A program made the translations under genes and the position numbers. The notes under the pieces were generated by a model. The model had not been told where the DNA came from and made no database searches. It saw only the letters and a list, made by a program, of their open reading frames with translations. From the NCBI RefSeq assembly GCF_963678635.1, contig NC_087070.1:24244933-24308932 (forward strand): a DNA stretch of 64,000 bases. The letters run 5' to 3'. Shown piece after piece: positions 12,505 through 23,038 of this stretch (the first letter of the stretch is position 1; each line of letters opens with the position of its first letter). This DNA comes from Symsagittifera roscoffensis (lineage: Eukaryota > Xenacoelomorpha > Acoela > Convolutidae).

Positions 12505-13050
12505 CGAAGGGATAGGTCTTCAAGGCACAAAAACTGGTTGAGATTGGTGGAATGAAAGCATTCCTCGAGATACCAAGGATGAGATTCTGACAATTTAAAT
12601 GACTACATAGTAAGGTCAATTCACAAAAAGGAAGAGCACGAACTAAAAACGGCTGGGGAAAACATACTGATAAAATTAGCAGACTTTTGTACAGGCTTGG
12701 ATCGACAGCAGGTCGTCAGTTTTGATTTTTAAGATTGTGAGTTTTTAACGCACATTGAGATCATCATCAACCAAGTTTTCACCACTGCATCCGGACCTCG
12801 ACCAGTTCAAGGCTTACGTCAACCACTCATTAAAAGTGACAAAGAAGATGGAAGTGTTTCTACACTCGAAAGGGTGATCCACCGAAGCAGACATCTACGT
12901 GGTCCGGGATGCCGACCTTCAACCATCGGCGGGACTTGATGCCTCATTCGGGACTGCAACTGGCCCAATTCCGGGAGTGTTGGCAAAAACACAACGGCGA
13001 CCAAAGAAAGATGTGACGAGCGGCACAGAGAAGCTCCTTGACGAATGACA
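12505..13050 (+). pseudogene. Gag-like pseudogene of Gypsy-1, copy 1
   Basis: Consecutive plus-strand frames carry Gag-like content. KAQKLVEIGGMKAFLEI (about 12,519) is followed, after a frameshift, by a charged helical stretch starting LNDYIVRSIHKKEEHELK (from about 12,591). Next comes HPDLDQFKAYVNHSLKVTKK (from about 12,787), and a Pro/Lys-rich tail ends near 13,047. The proposed role is capsid/nucleocapsid of a Ty3/Gypsy element, based on its position between LTR and pol and its charged helical character. No zinc knuckle is seen. It contains a TAA and a TGA in the coding path and at least one frameshift, so it is not functional. Confidence 0.6.
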
Positions 13051-13439
13051 GACTCATAACATTAGGCATTTCAGTACTTTGTGTGAACAAGGTAGGAAAA
13101 ATCTGCAGGAGAATTAGTTAAGTCAAGTGTAATTCACCAGCATGGACCCTACTTAAGCGTAATGGCAGTTACCATTGAGTGCTGATACAAGAAATCTTTG
13201 CAAAGTTTGTCTTAAGTGGGGGAACTCTAAGGTCTTTAAGGTATTTACACGTTTGAAACGGTTTTATAGGTTTTCTACGGCTTATTAATGATAGCTGCTG
13301 AGCAAACGCTTGTTTCAAATTAATACGGAATCTTCTATCAATACATGTATGTAAAAGGAAACATAATACGGAGCAAATCGGAGCCATGTCGGTTTGACAC
13401 ACGGCGAGCATGGCCTTAGCGAGCAAGCCATGGAGCGAA

Positions 13440-14160
13440 GGGACAGCTCTTCAAGGCACAAAAACTGGTTGAGATTGGTGGAATGAAAGCATTCCTTAAA
13501 ATACCAAGGATAGGATTCTGACGATTTAAATGACTACATAGTAATGTCAATTCAAAAAAAGGAAGAGCACGAACTAAAAGTGGCTGGGGCAAACTTACTG
13601 ATAAAAATTAGCAGACTTTTAAACAGGCTTGGATCGATAGCAGATCGTCAGTTCTGATTTTCCCGATTGTGAGTTTTTAACGAAACTTGAGATCATCATC
13701 GACCAAAATTTCACCACTGCACCCGGACCTCGACCACTTCATGGCTTATGTCAACGACCCATTAAAGGTGACAAAGAAGATGAAAGTGTTTCTACACTCG
13801 AACGGGTGATCCATCGAAGCAGACATCAACGTTGTCCGGTGATGCCGACCTTCAACCATCGGCGGGACTTGACGCCTCATTCGGGACTGCAACTGGTCCA
13901 TTTCCGGGAGTCTTGACAAAAACCTAAGAGCGACAAAAGCAAGATGAGACGAGCGGCACAGAGAAGCTCCTTGACGATTGACAGACTCATTACAGCATGC
14001 AATTCAGTACTTTGCTTAACAAGGTACAAAAAATCCGCAATTATAAGGTCCAAGGGAAATTCTTTCGCTACGATAGTAATTAGGGTCAAAAATGACGGAT
14101 CTGAGAAGTTAGCACTCGAACCTCGGATAGAAACTCAAAAAAAGCACAAAATTTTGTAGC
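13440..14160 (+). pseudogene. Gag-like pseudogene of Gypsy-1, copy 2
   Basis: Second copy of the same Gag-like segment, with the same block order. It differs by substitutions and small indels, and it extends about 185 bp further downstream before resuming the shared flank. The reading path is also interrupted by stops and frameshifts. It lies directly upstream of the reverse-transcriptase fragment, so this copy is in the original gag position relative to pol. Function is inferred from context and from similarity to copy 1. Confidence 0.6.
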
Positions 14161-14516
14161 AAATCCCGAAAATCGAAATGCTGATGAAAATCTTTGGTTC
14201 TACAATTAGCGAGAAAAAGTCGGGTCAAGTTTAATTCACTAGCATGGACCCTACTTACGCGTAATGGCAGTTACCATTGAGTGCTGATACAAGCAGTCTT
14301 TGCGCAATTTCTCATCATTTGGGAACTCTTAAGGTTTATACACGTTTGAAACGGCTTTCTACGGCTTATTAATCATCGTTGCAGTTCAAATAGCCATGGT
14401 TTTTGAAGTTCAAGAGTAATCGTTTCTTATTCTATTTTAAATAAGTTTCCGTACGCCCATGCGTTCATTCACGATATCCCAATATTATCAAAAGGTACAA
14501 AAATTGAATACATTAC

Positions 14517-15235
14517 GATGGTCGAAAAGTTATTGAAAGAGCTTAATAATAGAAGAAGGGTGCTGAAATTGTCAAGTTGCGAGTTTGCTGAGTCGGAGTG
14601 CCATGAGCTTAGTCATTATTCAATTGTGGGTCAATTCATAGGCAGCATAAACAGCGAATAGTATGCCGGCACTGGCATAGTTTTCAGCACCGCTATGCCC
14701 TTCACAAAAAAAAATTAGTGGTCACCAGAGTGCCAGGCCGCATTCGAATTGCTAAAATAGCAGATGGCAAATATCTCTGAGTTTTCACTTTTTGTTGTTT
14801 CTAATCTAAACATTTTGATGTTCGTAAAGACATCCGTTTTGTTTGTGACGCAAAATACAATGGGCTTGGGGCAGTATTGGAGCAACTTGGCAGTATTGGA
14901 TGTTAGTCATTGTGTGGTGGGAGGGTATCTGCCGGAAAAGAATAGTAAAAACGGACCATAAGGCGCTTGTAAGTCTACAAAACACAAACAATAAAATGAA
15001 TAAAACAATGTTCATTCGTTTATCCTGGTGGGATCTGATTATTCCGTTTGGTTTGATAATTGCACACACGTCGGAGGCAAAAATTGGCATTGCGGACCAC
15101 TTTTCAAGACACCCGGTGGAAGATAAAACAATTGAAGTTGCAAAACTCACATCAATAAAAAAGAAACTCGAATATAGTTTCCAAATTTTGCAGCGGAAGT
15201 ATTGGCATTAAATGGAAACATGGATGAATCAGCAA
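14517..15235 (+). pseudogene. Ty3/Gypsy pol fragment: RT thumb/connection and RNase H
   Basis: From about 14,520 one frame gives KLLKELNN, LKLSSCEFAESECH and later WSPECQAAFELLK, the usual sequence of Gypsy RT after the catalytic box and of the connection before RNase H. Three in-frame stops occur. A second frame (about 14,826-14,890) gives FVCDAKYNGLGAVLEQ, the RNase H start with its catalytic Asp. A third (from about 14,955) gives VKTDHKALVSLQNTNNKMNK and ADHFSRHP, the RNase H end and the linker to integrase. The stretch between GAVLEQ and TDHKAL is shortened by tens of residues. The RT palm with YxDD is not found upstream. The family call is secure and the copy is dead. Confidence 0.85.
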
Positions 15236-15599
15236 ATACGACTGCAGTATGCAAATAGAAACATTCAATGCCTCCGGAAGAAGGGATGGATGCAAGTAGC
15301 AAAACTTCAGCTAATCAGAAGGCCTGAATTTACATATCGAGGGTGAACAGCCGGAAACCCGCGTAAGCAGCCTGAGTTTTTACTTCGTGTCAATTAAGTA
15401 CATAGTGCAGAAACGCTGCTATTCCTACAACTATGAAAAAAATCACTCAAAAAGTTCAAATTTTTTTAATCTCGCTATACAAAGCTCATTAGCAGCAGCA
15501 GCTCAGAAGTGGAAGTGACTGACCCTAACATGGAGGCCAAGATAATCAATAGTTTGGTGTGCCTGCCGGAGTTGCTTAGCCTCAATCTAGTAAAGGACA

Positions 15600-15738
15600 A
15601 TTGATTACAAAGCCAACCCTCAATTAGAAGAAATTTGGAACATGCTGTTTGCCAAATATGAGAAAATTGCGAAGAAGGTGAGGGGCTGTCAGAGCTGTCA
15701 AAACAAACAATTACCTTAGAAAACGGATCTATGCTTAG
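15600..15738 (+). pseudogene. Ty3/Gypsy integrase zinc-binding (HHCC) fragment
   Basis: One frame from about 15,603 reads YKANPQLEEIWNMLFAKYEK followed by RGCQSCQN, then stops. The C-x-x-C and its position downstream of RNase H fit the second half of the N-terminal zinc finger of Gypsy integrase. The catalytic DDE core that should follow is not recognisable. It is part of the dead Gypsy-1 pol. Confidence 0.6.
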
Positions 15739-16392
15739 AATAAGTGGAGTAAAAGAAACCATGATATCGACACCCAAGGAGTGTTGTCCAAAATGTGTAC
15801 TGAATCTACCCACGCTAGCGGAAATGCGCGACAAATTAGAAGACAAGTTAAAAACGGAACCCTACAGCAGCGATATCATCAACCAGAAGCGACAAAAGGA
15901 AGCCGAAAAGCCTGAATGACGAAACAGTTTTCGAGTCGAAAAACGAGCCATCCGTTCTGCCGCGTGGAACCAAAGCAAAGTAAAGAGCTTTAGAGAGCGG
16001 GCAGGGTACGAGCAAAGCTGATGGTCAGAACAAGCAATGCGAAAGGACAACGCCGGGGAGAAAAAATGCGCCGAGGGAGATGATATTCCACAGACGACCA
16101 AGGACAAGCGACCGCAGCACACGGGGAGTAAGTGGAAAGCGGGCCGACCGTGAAAGCAAAGGCTGGTATCGTACTCGAGCCAGAATTCTTGCAGCGGCGA
16201 CCAAGATTGGGGTCGTGATGTTAGTTAACATCACTGAAGAGGGCAAGACCAAAGGCGAGGAAAAAACAATGAAGGGAGAAAGAGAGAATGTAAACTATCT
16301 AGTTGAAATTCAAAATTCATTGGCTCAGGGATAAGGCAGACCACTGGGTTTATATTTCACTTCACATTTCAAAATTTTTGAGTAACAGAGAA
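15739..16392 (+). pseudogene. Gypsy-1 pol C-terminal remnant and 3' untranslated segment
   Basis: This stretch is visibly less AT-rich than its surroundings. It holds several short plus-strand frames (15,731-15,919; 16,080-16,334) rich in Lys, Arg and Glu, consistent with the basic C-terminal tail of a Gypsy polyprotein between integrase and the 3' LTR. No chromodomain or other named domain is visible. The call is by position and composition only. Confidence 0.4.
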
Positions 16393-16626
16393 TGTTATAT
16401 GTACGGGATATGTACAATTTATGTTAGTCTGAGGTCAGTTTATGGTGGATAGCCTTGATGCCTTCGGTGTCTCCTAATTGATGCCTGCCAGCAACCACAT
16501 CTAGTGTTCGAAAAGCTAAAAAAGATTGAGTGATAGTTGAATGATTGAGGTACGAAAATGAATTTTGTCATGTGTTATTGTATTTAATTATTATATATCC
16601 TATCCGCACTTTCAACTTGTCCGGAG
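16393..16626 (+). repeat. 3' LTR of Gypsy-1 (approximate)
   Basis: Diverged direct repeat of 11,870-12,138. The shared end block TTTCAACTTGTCCGGAGA is at about 16,609-16,626. An LTR-like TGTTAT start is visible at about 16,393. Confidence 0.65.
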
Positions 16627-16905
16627 ATTTACTCTCACCAAATAAATTAGGATGCGAATTTTATCACTTCAAGGTTTATACACTGGGTGCGGGCAGCTTA
16701 CAACATCCACAGCGTTCATTTTTATTAAACAATTTTCAAATCCTTACCCCATTACATTAATTTTTGAGTCTTTTGGGTTTATCCCCCCTAAATGATGAAA
16801 AATGATAAGAAAACCCCTAAACGATAAAATAAACGGTTAAAATAGGTACATAGGTTTATCGCACAATTAAAAAAGAAGCACTTTTACTTAATTTAGTCTC
16901 AAATT

Positions 16906-17409
16906 CCCGGGTTGACCAAAACTTCTTATCATACAATTTCCATATATGAGAAACTTCTTGTCATACAATTTCATACAATTCCATACGTACAGAAAATTGT
17001 ATGAAAACTCTATGAGATTTTCGGTTGTAGTTGCAACCGGACACAAGTGACAAAGACCTTGGTTACTCAAAACACCAAAGGTTGGACGGTTAAAAAAAAA
17101 ACAAAATAATTTTTGGGCCAAATTTTCAAAATTACTTGAAAAATTTTTTGTGTCGCCATCAAAAAAATGCCAGTCATACAATTTCCATATATGGGAATTG
17201 TATGATAAGCATTTTTTTCAAAAAACGAAAACCTCAGTTTTTTATCATCAGATTGTTTTTTTAGAATCAAACAGCCACAGAAATGAGTTTATACCAGTTT
17301 TCAACCATTTTTAGAAATTGTATGAAAATTGTATGACAAGCATTTTCCCACACACTTGATGTATGGAATTGTATGATAAGCATTTTCGGTGTATGGAGGT
17401 CAACCCGGG
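16906..17409. mobile_element. Non-autonomous TIR element, CCCGGGTTGACC family (504 bp)
   Basis: It begins CCCGGGTTGACC (16906-16917) and ends with the exact inverse GGTCAACCCGGG (17398-17409). It is flanked by TT at 16904-16905 and TT at 17410-17411, which fits a 2-bp target duplication. The interior is palindromic, with repeats of CATACAATTTCCATATATGG and its inverse. No protein frame was found. Related copies lie at 31,478, 39,045-39,924 and 50,014-50,948. Confidence 0.85.
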
Positions 17410-17574
17410 TTCTTATATCAGTAAAAAGGAAAAAAATGGATTATATAAAAAATACTCCTCGTACTTTTAACAAATCTATTTTTAATTGAAGGCACCAATT
17501 TTAGATGTTTGAACGATTTTGAATCCAATATAAGGACAACAGTTTTGGTGACATTTTAATAAAATATAATCAAT

Positions 17575-18480
17575 TTAAATTGATTAAAATTTTTCTGTAA
17601 AGCTTTTATAATCTCTTATAATCTCATAAGATCCACTATAATCTATTGCATTAGGTTGTAATCCTTTTTTCCATCAAAATATTTTTAAGCGAGAAAAATC
17701 AAAAATAATGGATAAAAATTTAGCTATTCTGCATGAAAACACAATAAAGTTCTGCAAGAAGTAAGAACTCAGTAAACAATAAACAGTAAAAAAGTAAACA
17801 GTAAAAAGTTAGCAGTTAGAACGCTAACTGCTAACTTTATTTTTTATTTTTTTATTCTATAATTTTTCAATTCAAAGTTTTCGCAAATTTTTGAAGTTTT
17901 TGATTCCTAAGTTGAAATTTAAAACTCCAAAAATTAACTTGTTTTGAACAAAACTAAGTTTTTAAGACTGAAACTGAGCATGAATAAGCTATTCACTCGC
18001 TCGAAATTAGACGAAAAATCAAAAATTTACCGGTTTTTCGCGGCACGGGCACAACTTTTGTGAAATGTTTAATGTGACTCGAATTACGGCTGAAAAAGCA
18101 TCAAAACGATATATCACTCAATCCGATAGATATTTGTGGTAGCTGATTTTGCGTGGAAAAAAACAAAAACACACCCGAAAACAAAGTTCCTTCTGATTTT
18201 CAATGGTCGGAACAATAAAACGAAATGACCGTTTGTCGAGTAATATTAGAGGATTATCAATCGATTAAAAAGGATTATAAATCAACAAAATTTTAGAAAA
18301 ATTTTTCAATTGATACTCGATTATAATCAATTATAATCGATTACGATGGTTTTTTGTTTGGAAAAATGATAACAATGAAAGCAGTTTTTAATCGATTTTA
18401 ATCGTTTCTTTTTCAAATTTATAGAGACTGGCAAAACAATCCATGATAATCTATTATTTTCTCTTTTTACCGAGTGCAGG
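17575..18480. repeat. TAATCGATTATAAT-rich degenerate repeat region
   Basis: Words such as TATAATCTCTTATAATC and AATCGATTATAATC recur at 17,605-17,665 and 18,245-18,430. They resemble the interior of the TIR element at 48,444-49,117, but clear TIRs are not visible here. It is probably an eroded relative. Confidence 0.4.
17805..17838. other. Perfect 15-bp hairpin followed by a T-rich run
   Basis: AAAGTTAGCAGTTAG, loop AACG, then the exact reverse complement, followed by ATTTTTTATTTTTTT. It looks like a bacterial terminator, but in this context it is better described as a cruciform or foldback sequence of unknown role. Confidence 0.6.
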
Positions 18481-18796
18481 CCTCAGTTTTGTTTCAATAT
18501 ACTGCAATTTGTGACCCTATGGCGAGCAGCCAGGTATATGGAAACTTTAGCCAGTTATTTTACTATTTTTAATTCATTATTTGTAAGAAAATGTAAGTAT
18601 TGTTCATGATAACAGATAACAAACTTATTGCCAAAGACCATAAAACTACAGCATTGATGTCTCAGTTCAGCTTTTGTTTTACAAGTAAGTTCAAACTATT
18701 TTTTATATTCTTAGAGAAAAACAACGTTTCAGTTTTTGCATACCACTGAAGTATCGTTTATCTTCACGCAAAGCAATGATTATCCTAATTGTGAAC

Positions 18797-19424
18797 CCTG
18801 TGATACTTTGAATAACTTCTCTAACACACGCCTTTTTTTTGCACCACAATTATTAACCATTATTTCAGACAAAACAAAATTAATCAGTTTTAAAAGAAAA
18901 AAGAAGTGCTTCTGACTTTCATGTTTGTATTGATGATATTGTTTGTAATCCCATGTCATCGTGTAAGTGATTAGGCGTGATACTTGATACTAAGCTTACA
19001 TTCATACATCATATCCAAAAATTAAAAACTAAACTAGTAAGGCATTGCGGTTTTGTTTTAAAAATGAGGCATTATGTTCCGAAATGTGTTTCATTAAAAT
19101 TTTATAATGCTAACATAAAGCCCATAAAACAATATGGCTTGATTGTGAATGGTGGTAATAGTTTTGCAATTTTGAATCAAGTTCTAATGTATCAGCGGAA
19201 AGTAATAAGCTTTAAACTGTTCATGAGCTTAATGTTTGTGATCTACTGAAGTTTTGCCTGAGATCTTAAAATAGTAGAAATCCGAATTAATATCTAAATT
19301 TTTTGTTTTGATTACGAACATTCGCTTAAAAGACAAGGAATTTGGGTAAAATAACCTATTCACTCCCTTTCTGCAGAAATAAAACTAAGTTGTACTCTTT
19401 AACTAATATTACGTCCTAGGTAAT
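18797..19424 (+). pseudogene. LINE (Jockey/CR1-like) ORF2 C-terminal half, broken
   Basis: The order of motifs is that of the 3' part of a non-LTR reverse transcriptase. DKTKLISFKRKK (about 18,868) is followed by a frameshift in the A-rich run, then IDDIV, a TGA and LGVILDTKLTFIHHIQKLK (about 18,970). Then come HCGFVLKMRHYVPK and YNANIKPIKQYGL in the 90-codon open stretch ending at 19,249. In another frame NVCDLLKFCLRS, TRNLGK and PFCRNKTKLYSL are followed by a stop at about 19,422. These match the thumb and C-terminal region of Jockey/CR1-type elements. At least two frameshifts and several stops show that it is inactive. The palm is absent upstream, a usual 5' truncation. Confidence 0.85.
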
Positions 19425-19439
19425 AGTGAGTTAGTACAT

Positions 19440-19785
19440 AGTGTTTTTAGTTGATCTGATTTGTCCCCTAAAAATGTTAATGATTTTGATGCTATCAGGA
19501 ACCCAAATGAGGCTCTGATTCCACTCCAAAAATTTGACCTTCTAGAAATTGTTAGTTTTCGAGAAAACGCCCTTTTTGTAAAAATTTTGAATTTTTTCAA
19601 GTTCTTGAAAAAAGAATAGATTTTTTCTCTTCAAAAATTGCTGTTTAATCTGGGTGCTATCAGAAACCCATGTGAAGTTCTGATTCTATCCACAAAAATA
19701 CGACCTTCCAGAAATTGCTGGTTTTCGAGAAAACGCTATTTTCTAAAAATAGTAAACTTTCCAATTACAAAAATATTTGCTGCTT
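19440..19785. repeat. Diverged tandem pair, unit about 190 bp
   Basis: Two segments share TGCTATCAGRAACCCA, GTTCTGATTC, CGACCTTCYAGAAATTG and GTTTTCGAGAAAACGC. They start near 19,487 and 19,652. The pair lies in the 3' region of the preceding LINE. Confidence 0.7.
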
Positions 19786-19977
19786 AAGTAACTATCTATA
19801 GTTACCTATGAACGTTCTATGCCTCAGTCAGTATATACTGGGTAGACATTTAGTGGGTATCTAATTTGCCCTTAGTCTATCTTCTTCAGATAATACAATA
19901 CGTAAGCTTATCAAAATTTAGTTGGTTAATTTGTTTGATTTTTTTTTGTAAATGTATTTGTATGTCTGAAGATGTAA

Positions 19978-20000
19978 ATTCTTTCTTTCTTTCTTTTTTA
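19978..20000 (+). repeat. (TTTC)n tail, probable LINE 3' end
   Basis: TTCTTTCTTTCTTTC follows the untranslated sequence downstream of the LINE fragment. Jockey/CR1 elements often end in a short tandem tail. Confidence 0.45.
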
Positions 20001-20421
20001 TCATTAAATTATCAAGACTATTTGTATAAAATTCAACCTTGAATTAAAGGCAAATAGTAGGCTTCTTTTTTCGATTCAATTAGCAAGTGCAGGACTCTTT
20101 GGATATTCACTAAGCAAATGTTCTCATTTTATCTTTGCAATGGTATCAATTGTACTGTTTTCTTGTGTGGTACCAATTTGTTCCTACATTTAATGTGATT
20201 TTTTTCTACTTGGTGGTATGATCCAAGGACATTGCTCCTCCACAAACCCTTTTTTATGGCAGCAAGACAGCAAGTCATTCTTTTTTTTTCTATGGAAAAC
20301 CTCCTGGGATTGGTAAAATTGATCTCTCCTCTGAGAAGTTGTCTTCTTTCGCATAATTGTCTTGCAGGCTATCAATGAAACTCACTTTTTCTGGTTATTT
20401 CCGTTGGGATTTTTATATTGA

Positions 20422-20642
20422 GGATCTACTTAATAACCCGCCCGCCCCCCCCCCCCCCCTTTCAAGAAATGGGGTGGTTGTTAAGGAGATTAAGATAGTA
20501 GAATTTTTGACCAATCAGAAAGCAGCCATTTATGAGTTCTCAATTCAAAGCTCTGGTGCTAATGTACTGTATTTATTTATAGGATGTGGAAGTTCTTTCG
20601 TAGATACCATTGGAGGGGGGTTGGAGATTGTAAAGTAGATCC
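20422..20642. mobile_element. 221-bp MITE with GGATCTAC ends and 8-bp target duplication
   Basis: It starts GGATCTACTTAA and ends with the inverse GTAGATCC. The flanks are TATATTGA (20414-20421) and GATATTGA (20643-20650), 7 of 8 identical. That fits an 8-bp target duplication as made by hAT-type transposases. It includes a run of 15 C (20445-20459). A second copy at 49,902-51,041 is split by another transposon. Confidence 0.75.
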
Positions 20643-21199
20643 GATATTGATTCTAAAAATTGGGAGGGTGAAGCTGTTTGGGACATAAATGAATGTCTTA
20701 TCTGTGTCTTTTTTGCCAAGCTCTGATGCGTTGTACTCTTGTTATTCTACTCTACACTCCTGCTCGCGCAATTGAATAGAGTTAATGATCGCGCTGATGT
20801 TTTCAAATGATTTGAGCGTTCGTTACAGTGGTGGATATAGAATTTTCTCTATCGAAGTTTTATTAAGGTCGACCAAATTGATTTTCTCAGTTCACCCAAA
20901 TCGCTGTAACCATGAGAACCACCCTAGTTTGACTAAGTTTTCTGCGCTGCAGCAGAATTTTTGAAAAAAAGGCAAAATAGGCGTTTTAGGCACTTTTTGG
21001 TCCGCGCTTTTTCAATGAGCGCCAGAATCATGGTATGCAGGAAATCGGCCCAAATCCGCCCCTGTTTAGTTGTAAGGCCAGTGCAAGAATTGTACCATAG
21101 CCTCAATTTTAATTTTAATCTTTTACCGGTTACTACTTACGAACTAGCGCCGCGACTTAAGAAAAGACTGGCACGCCTCAAGAAAAATCTTTTGGTATT
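20643..21199. other. No recognised gene
   Basis: Ordinary unique-looking sequence. The left part of a 142-aa open frame (20,961-21,389) lies here, but it runs into the minisatellite and shows no domain. Confidence 0.5.
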
Positions 21200-21470
21200 T
21201 TGCTCAGTCGTGCATGTCGTGGCGCTTCATTCTCAGTCGCGCCGGTCCGGAATTAAAGTTTTTCAGTCGCGCTGGTCGCGCCATTTCCTTAGGTCACGCA
21301 AGCCCCGACATTTTTTTGAGTCGCGTTGGTCGCGGTGGTTTTTTTTTCAGTCGCACCGCCCTTCATTTGCCAAGTGTCGGTGGCGCTAGTCTGGAATTGC
21401 TAATATAAAGTCACGCCGGTCTGGAATTGCCATATTTGGGTCGCGTTGGTCTTTTCTTAAGTGGCGGAAC
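21200..21470 (+). repeat. Degenerate GC-richer minisatellite (AGTCGCGCYGGTC)
   Basis: AGTCGCGCCGGTC / GGTCGCGTTGGTC variants recur about every 28-40 bp (near 21,233; 21,265; 21,318; 21,345; 21,410; 21,438). They are separated by T-rich or GGAATTGC stretches. This is a local GC-rich island in AT-rich DNA. Confidence 0.7.
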
Positions 21471-21714
21471 TCGACCCGGGTCGTGTTACTCTGTCTCCGA
21501 AATTCATGTGGACTTGTAAAGCTAAGTTGGAATATATGCAATAATTGGATTTAGTTTAACAACACGGATATAGATATAGCCACCCCTCGCGACAGACTGC
21601 CGCCCAATACAACGTTTCATTAATTTTCTAATCTTTTTTTTGAAATTGGCGACCAATCCGTCTTAGTAGAATAATTGATAATACTAAAAAAGTGAGTGCT
21701 TTGCCTCTTGGAAG

Positions 21715-22340
21715 CAGGCGAAAATTTGTAACGAGCAACTTTACGTAACAGTCGTCAATTCGTAGCAGGAGAAAATTCATAACAGGTGACTACAATTAAT
21801 ACGCGACATTTCGTGCCATGGCTTGAAAAAATAGCGACCGCTTGCTACAATGCGCTTACATTCGGCATGAGAGGTATAGTGCAAAAGAATCAGTTAGTTG
21901 CAGATTAAAAAGCTTTTACAAATTGTCGCCTGTCACGAATTATCGCTTGTTTCGAATTGTCGCCTGTGTTACGAATTGTCACTTGTTATGAGTTGTCACC
22001 TGTTACGAAATGTCGCCTGTTACGAATTTTACCCTGTTACCAAATGTAGCTTGTTACGAATTGTCGCCCGGTACGAATTGTCGCTTGTTACGATTTGTCG
22101 CCTGTTACGAACAGCCGCCTGTTAAGAATTGTCGCTTGATACGAAGTGTCGCCGGTCGGTTACGAACTGTCGCCTGTTACCAATTGACGCCTGTTTTTAA
22201 TTTTGGCCTGTTATGAATTGTTGCCCATTACAAATTACAAATTGTCGACTGTTACGAACTGTCGCCTGTTATGAATTTTCGCTTGTCACGAATTGTCGCT
22301 TGTTACAATTTGTCGCCTGTTATCAACTGTCGTCTTTTAT
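21715..22340. repeat. 18-bp minisatellite TGTTACGAATTGTCGCC in opposed orientations
   Basis: From about 21,915 to 22,335 the unit CTGTTACGAATTGTCGC recurs with an 18-bp period for over 20 degenerate copies. At 21,715-21,790 about four copies stand in the opposite orientation (AGGCGAAAATTTGTAAC and similar), separated by about 125 bp of unique sequence. Because 18 is a multiple of three, the array gives open frames with a repeated hexapeptide (CYELSL-like). These are artefacts of the period. Confidence 0.85.
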
Positions 22341-23038
22341 AGTTTTTTGCTCCACGTTTTCTCTCACATGCGTTCAACTAAATCCAAAATACAGTGCTGA
22401 TTCAACTCTATCGGACATAACGAACAACATTTAAAATTTCAAATGCGTTTTCTCAAATTGGGCTAAGATTAGACGAAAAGTGAAGAGCACAAAAAATGTC
22501 TAGAATTTCGTCAAAAAATGAATTAAATCTTAATTAATCAAGAATTACGCTAAAAAAACCAAAATAACTGAATATACGGATATTTCAAGAGAAGTCAATT
22601 ACTCAGACCAAAAAAGTTTTAGCTGGGTAAAACTTTCAAAAGTTTGCGTAAAACGTTTGAACTTTGTTTTTAGCTAGAGATTTTGATTTGTCTATAATAA
22701 AAATGACCTTTTTTTGGCAAACAATCAAAATATATTCTCGTTTAAGAGATTTTTGAAAGTTCTACACAATTAAATTTTGAAATTTTGGCTGAGGAAAAAG
22801 CTACAACAAAATAGTTTTGGTGAAATATTTTTGTTCTTTTCTTTTTTTGTCTAATTTTAAACACCCGATTTGATAAAAGGAAATTGAAATTTCAAACATG
22901 GTTCGTTTGTCTGGATTACTTCAATCAGTACTGTAAGAGTATCAATTAAAAACTCTTAGGAAAAATAGTTCTTCAGACACGACTGACTGATAATTGTTCG
23001 ACTTTCGAAGAAAACGGAATATTTATGCTTGCTGTGTG
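22341..23038. other. No recognised gene
   Basis: AT-rich DNA between the minisatellite and the triplication. I see nothing in it. Confidence 0.5.

Larger units (their letters stand above)
12368..14390 (+). repeat. Tandem duplication of the gag region of Gypsy-1
   Basis: Copy 1 is 12,368-13,300 and copy 2 is 13,301-14,390. Both begin with GAGCAAACGCTYRTTTCAAA and end with TTTCTACGGCTTATTAAT. They are clearly similar throughout. Copy 2 keeps about 185 bp (around 14,035-14,220) that is missing from copy 1. A tandem duplication inside one element explains the two gag copies. Confidence 0.85.
11870..16626 (+). mobile_element. Degenerate Ty3/Gypsy LTR retrotransposon (Gypsy-1)
   Basis: Two diverged direct repeats (about 11,870-12,138 and 16,393-16,626) bracket Gag-like, reverse transcriptase, RNase H and integrase fragments in the normal order on the plus strand. 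Every coding part carries stops and frameshifts. The gag part is tandemly duplicated, and large stretches of pol (the RT palm and much of the integrase core) are missing. This is an old, dead copy. Confidence 0.8.

Noticed and set aside
17805-17838. Rho-independent terminator
   Set aside because: It has the right shape, but nothing else in the window is bacterial and no gene ends there.
20961-21389. 142-aa open frame, the longest in the window
   Set aside because: Its second half is the AGTCGCGC minisatellite, the Arg/Ser-rich composition follows from the repeat, and no domain or splice context is visible.
21898-22434. Open frames with repeated CYELSL-like peptides
   Set aside because: They come from an 18-bp repeat, which stays in frame by arithmetic; other frames across the array are open too.
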